A DNA stretch of 64,000 bases from Cryobacterium mannosilyticum. GTDB lineage: Bacteria; Actinomycetota; Actinomycetes; Actinomycetales; Microbacteriaceae. A program made the position numbers and the translations under genes. Positions 62,783 to 64,000 of this stretch are shown one piece after another (the stretch's first letter is position 1; each line of letters starts with the position of its first letter). The notes beneath the pieces were generated by a model. It was given only the letters and a program-made list of their open reading frames with translations. It was not told the DNA's origin and ran no database searches. The stretch is taken from assembly GCF_004402705.1 (NCBI RefSeq), contig NZ_SOFM01000007.1:248001-312000 (forward strand), given 5' to 3'.

Positions 62783-64000
62783 GTGGCGAAGATGACTCGG
62801 TGGCCGGCCCACCCGTTCGACGGCTGGACATCCGCTCCGTTCCGACTGGCGCTGGCGCCGCTGATGCGCGCCTGGGTGATCCTGAACTTCCGCGACCTGG
62901 AGAACATCCCCCGGCCCTCGGATGCGCCCCAGGCCCATTCCGCCGGCCTCGACTCCGACCGGGTGCTGCTTTTCGGCAGCGGGCCGCTGGTCGGCTGGGG
63001 AGTGCTCAGCCACGACCTGGGCATACCGGGGGCACTCGCCAGGGCGCTGACCCGGCGCACCGGCCGCGGGGCGGACGTCGACGTCATTGCCGACCCCCGG
63101 ATGCTCATCGGGTCGGCCGTCGGCGCCCTCGACGGGGCCAGGCTCTGCCGCTACGACGCGATCGTCGTGTTCCTCGGCGTCGGCGACGCCGTCTTCTACA
63201 CGGCGACGAGCCTGTGGCGGCGCGCCGTTACCGACCTGCTCGCACGGCTGGAGCGCTCGACCTCCCAGACCACGCAGGTCTATATCGTCGAGGCCGCGGG
63301 CATCCGTTCCATTCCGATCTTCGACTCCGTGCTGGGCACGCTCGCCGAGCGGCACGCGCAGCGCCTGAACCGGATCACCCGAGCGGTTTCCGCGCCGATG
63401 CCGCGCACCACTCTGCTGTCGATCGCGCCCGATCTGCCGGAACGCCGTCAGTACCAGGACTACCGGGCGGCCCCGGTTTACGAGCAGTGGGCCGAGTTGC
63501 TGGCCTCTGTCCTGACGCCCGCCCTTGATCCGGCGCCGCATCGGCACGAGAGTGGGGAGGCCGATCCGTTGGAGCCTGACGGTGCACAGCGGAGGGAGGC
63601 AAGGCGGCAACGCGCTGTCGATGAATTCGACCGGCCCGACCCGGACTATCAGGCCCTCCTCGGCCCGATCGTCGAGCTTGCGCTCACCTCGTTCGGCGCG
63701 GACGGGGCATCCTTCAGCCTCGTGGACGGCGAGCGGGTCAGGATGTCGTGCACCGCCGGGCACGACCGCGGCGAGTTGCCCCGTGCCGGCTCATTCTGCA
63801 ACCTCGCCATCAGGGAATCGGGAGTCACGGTCATTCCCGACGCCCGGGCCGATGAACGAATCCGCAACGGTCCGACTGCCGCAGGCAGGCCGGAGGTTCG
63901 GTTCTACGCCGGGTTCGCGATCGAGTCTCCCTCCGGCGAACGGATCGGGGCCCTGTGCGTGTTCGGGGCGGAGCCGCGAGCGGAGGCGGACGTCAACCTG
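62783..64000 (+). CDS. SGNH-like domain plus GAF domain protein, paralogue 2 (3' end beyond the window)
   Basis: The frame is open from the GTG at 62783 to the last base, 406 codons. It shares order and motifs with the protein at 59119: APLMRAW, then SDAPQAHSAGLDSDRVLLFG, SGPLVGWGVLSHDLGIPGAL, RSIPIFDSVLG and FYAGFAIESPSGERIGALCV. Again GSG replaces the GDS of SGNH hydrolases, and here GVGD replaces GxND, so the enzyme site is degenerate in a different way. The GAF domain near residues 300-400 lies just before the window edge. GGGAG lies 7 bases before the GTG, and an in-frame ATG at 62792 is an alternative. Confidence 0.75.
   Translation, partial: MAKMTRWPAHPFDGWTSAPFRLALAPLMRAWVILNFRDLENIPRPSDAPQAHSAGLDSDRVLLFGSGPLVGWGVLSHDLGIPGALARALTRRTGRGADVDVIADPRMLIGSAVGALDGARLCRYDAIVVFLGVGDAVFYTATSLWRRAVTDLLARLERSTSQTTQVYIVEAAGIRSIPIFDSVLGTLAERHAQRLNRITRAVSAPMPRTTLLSIAPDLPERRQYQDYRAAPVYEQWAELLASVLTPALDPAPHRHESGEADPLEPDGAQRREARRQRAVDEFDRPDPDYQALLGPIVELALTSFGADGASFSLVDGERVRMSCTAGHDRGELPRAGSFCNLAIRESGVTVIPDARADERIRNGPTAAGRPEVRFYAGFAIESPSGERIGALCVFGAEPRAEADVNL

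Overview
The window is high-GC DNA with dense, mostly unidirectional gene blocks, many GTG starts and 1-8 bp gene overlaps. The pyr operon follows the actinobacterial order pyrR-pyrB-pyrC-(PH-like membrane protein)-carA-carB, and icd, purU and the Mrp antiporter operon are also of actinobacterial type. I read it as a chromosomal segment of a Microbacteriaceae-like actinobacterium. The genus is not determined. I saw no rRNA, tRNA, CRISPR array, transposase, phage gene or replication origin. One ambiguous base (8471) marks a probable assembly gap.

Layout, left to right. (1) 1-7.3 kb: leftward pyrimidine operon whose leader carries a PyrR-binding-loop match just upstream of the pyrR ribosome binding site. 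(2) 7.4-21.2 kb: mixed housekeeping and single genes: methyltransferase, cupin, CPBP protease, a frameshifted alkyltransferase-like gene, acetyltransferase, NADP isocitrate dehydrogenase, P1B-type metal ATPase, AraC regulator with a DUF1761 protein, two drug-type MFS exporters, purU and an AnsP-like permease. (3) 21.4-27.5 kb: complete Mrp Na+/H+ antiporter operon with mrpA and mrpB fused. (4) 27.5-30.0 kb: one-carbon genes glyA and folD behind a ZTP (pfl) riboswitch. (5) 30.1-35.9 kb: a lysine monooxygenase/5-aminovaleramidase (DavB/DavA-like) cluster with a permease and a PucR regulator. (6) 36-37.3 kb: gamma carbonic anhydrase and YbaK-type deacylase among related palindromic repeats. (7) 37.4-41.7 kb: galactose genes galK-galT divergent from a DeoR regulator and galM. 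(8) 41.7-47.2 kb: amine utilisation: APC permease, FeaR-like AraC regulator, TetR regulator and copper amine oxidase. (9) 47.3-57.5 kb: a sulfoquinovose (sulfo-EMP sulfoglycolysis) cluster. (10) 57.7-64 kb: DUF445 protein, two paralogous SGNH-like/GAF proteins, a CPA2 antiporter ORF continuous with a hexapeptide-repeat protein, and a ParB-like protein.

The most interesting part is region 9. It encodes a sulfoquinovose isomerase (YihS) with all three catalytic histidines at exact E. coli spacing, a PfkB kinase (YihV role), a class I aldolase with the Schiff-base lysine (YihT), a beta-hydroxyacid dehydrogenase with a sulfolactaldehyde-type substrate motif (YihU role), a GPH transporter, a TauE/SafE exporter and a DeoR repressor. 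The glycosidase slot is filled not by a YihQ-type sulfoquinovosidase but by a YicI-type GH31 that lacks the Arg/Trp sulfonate-recognition signature of YihQ. Two 18-bp sites of the form AACAA-N5-TGTTTGTT sit in front of the reductase gene and the kinase operon and are probable operators of the DeoR protein. The inferred route is: sulfoquinovoside uptake, hydrolysis, isomerisation to sulfofructose, phosphorylation, aldol cleavage to DHAP and sulfolactaldehyde, reduction to dihydroxypropanesulfonate, and export.
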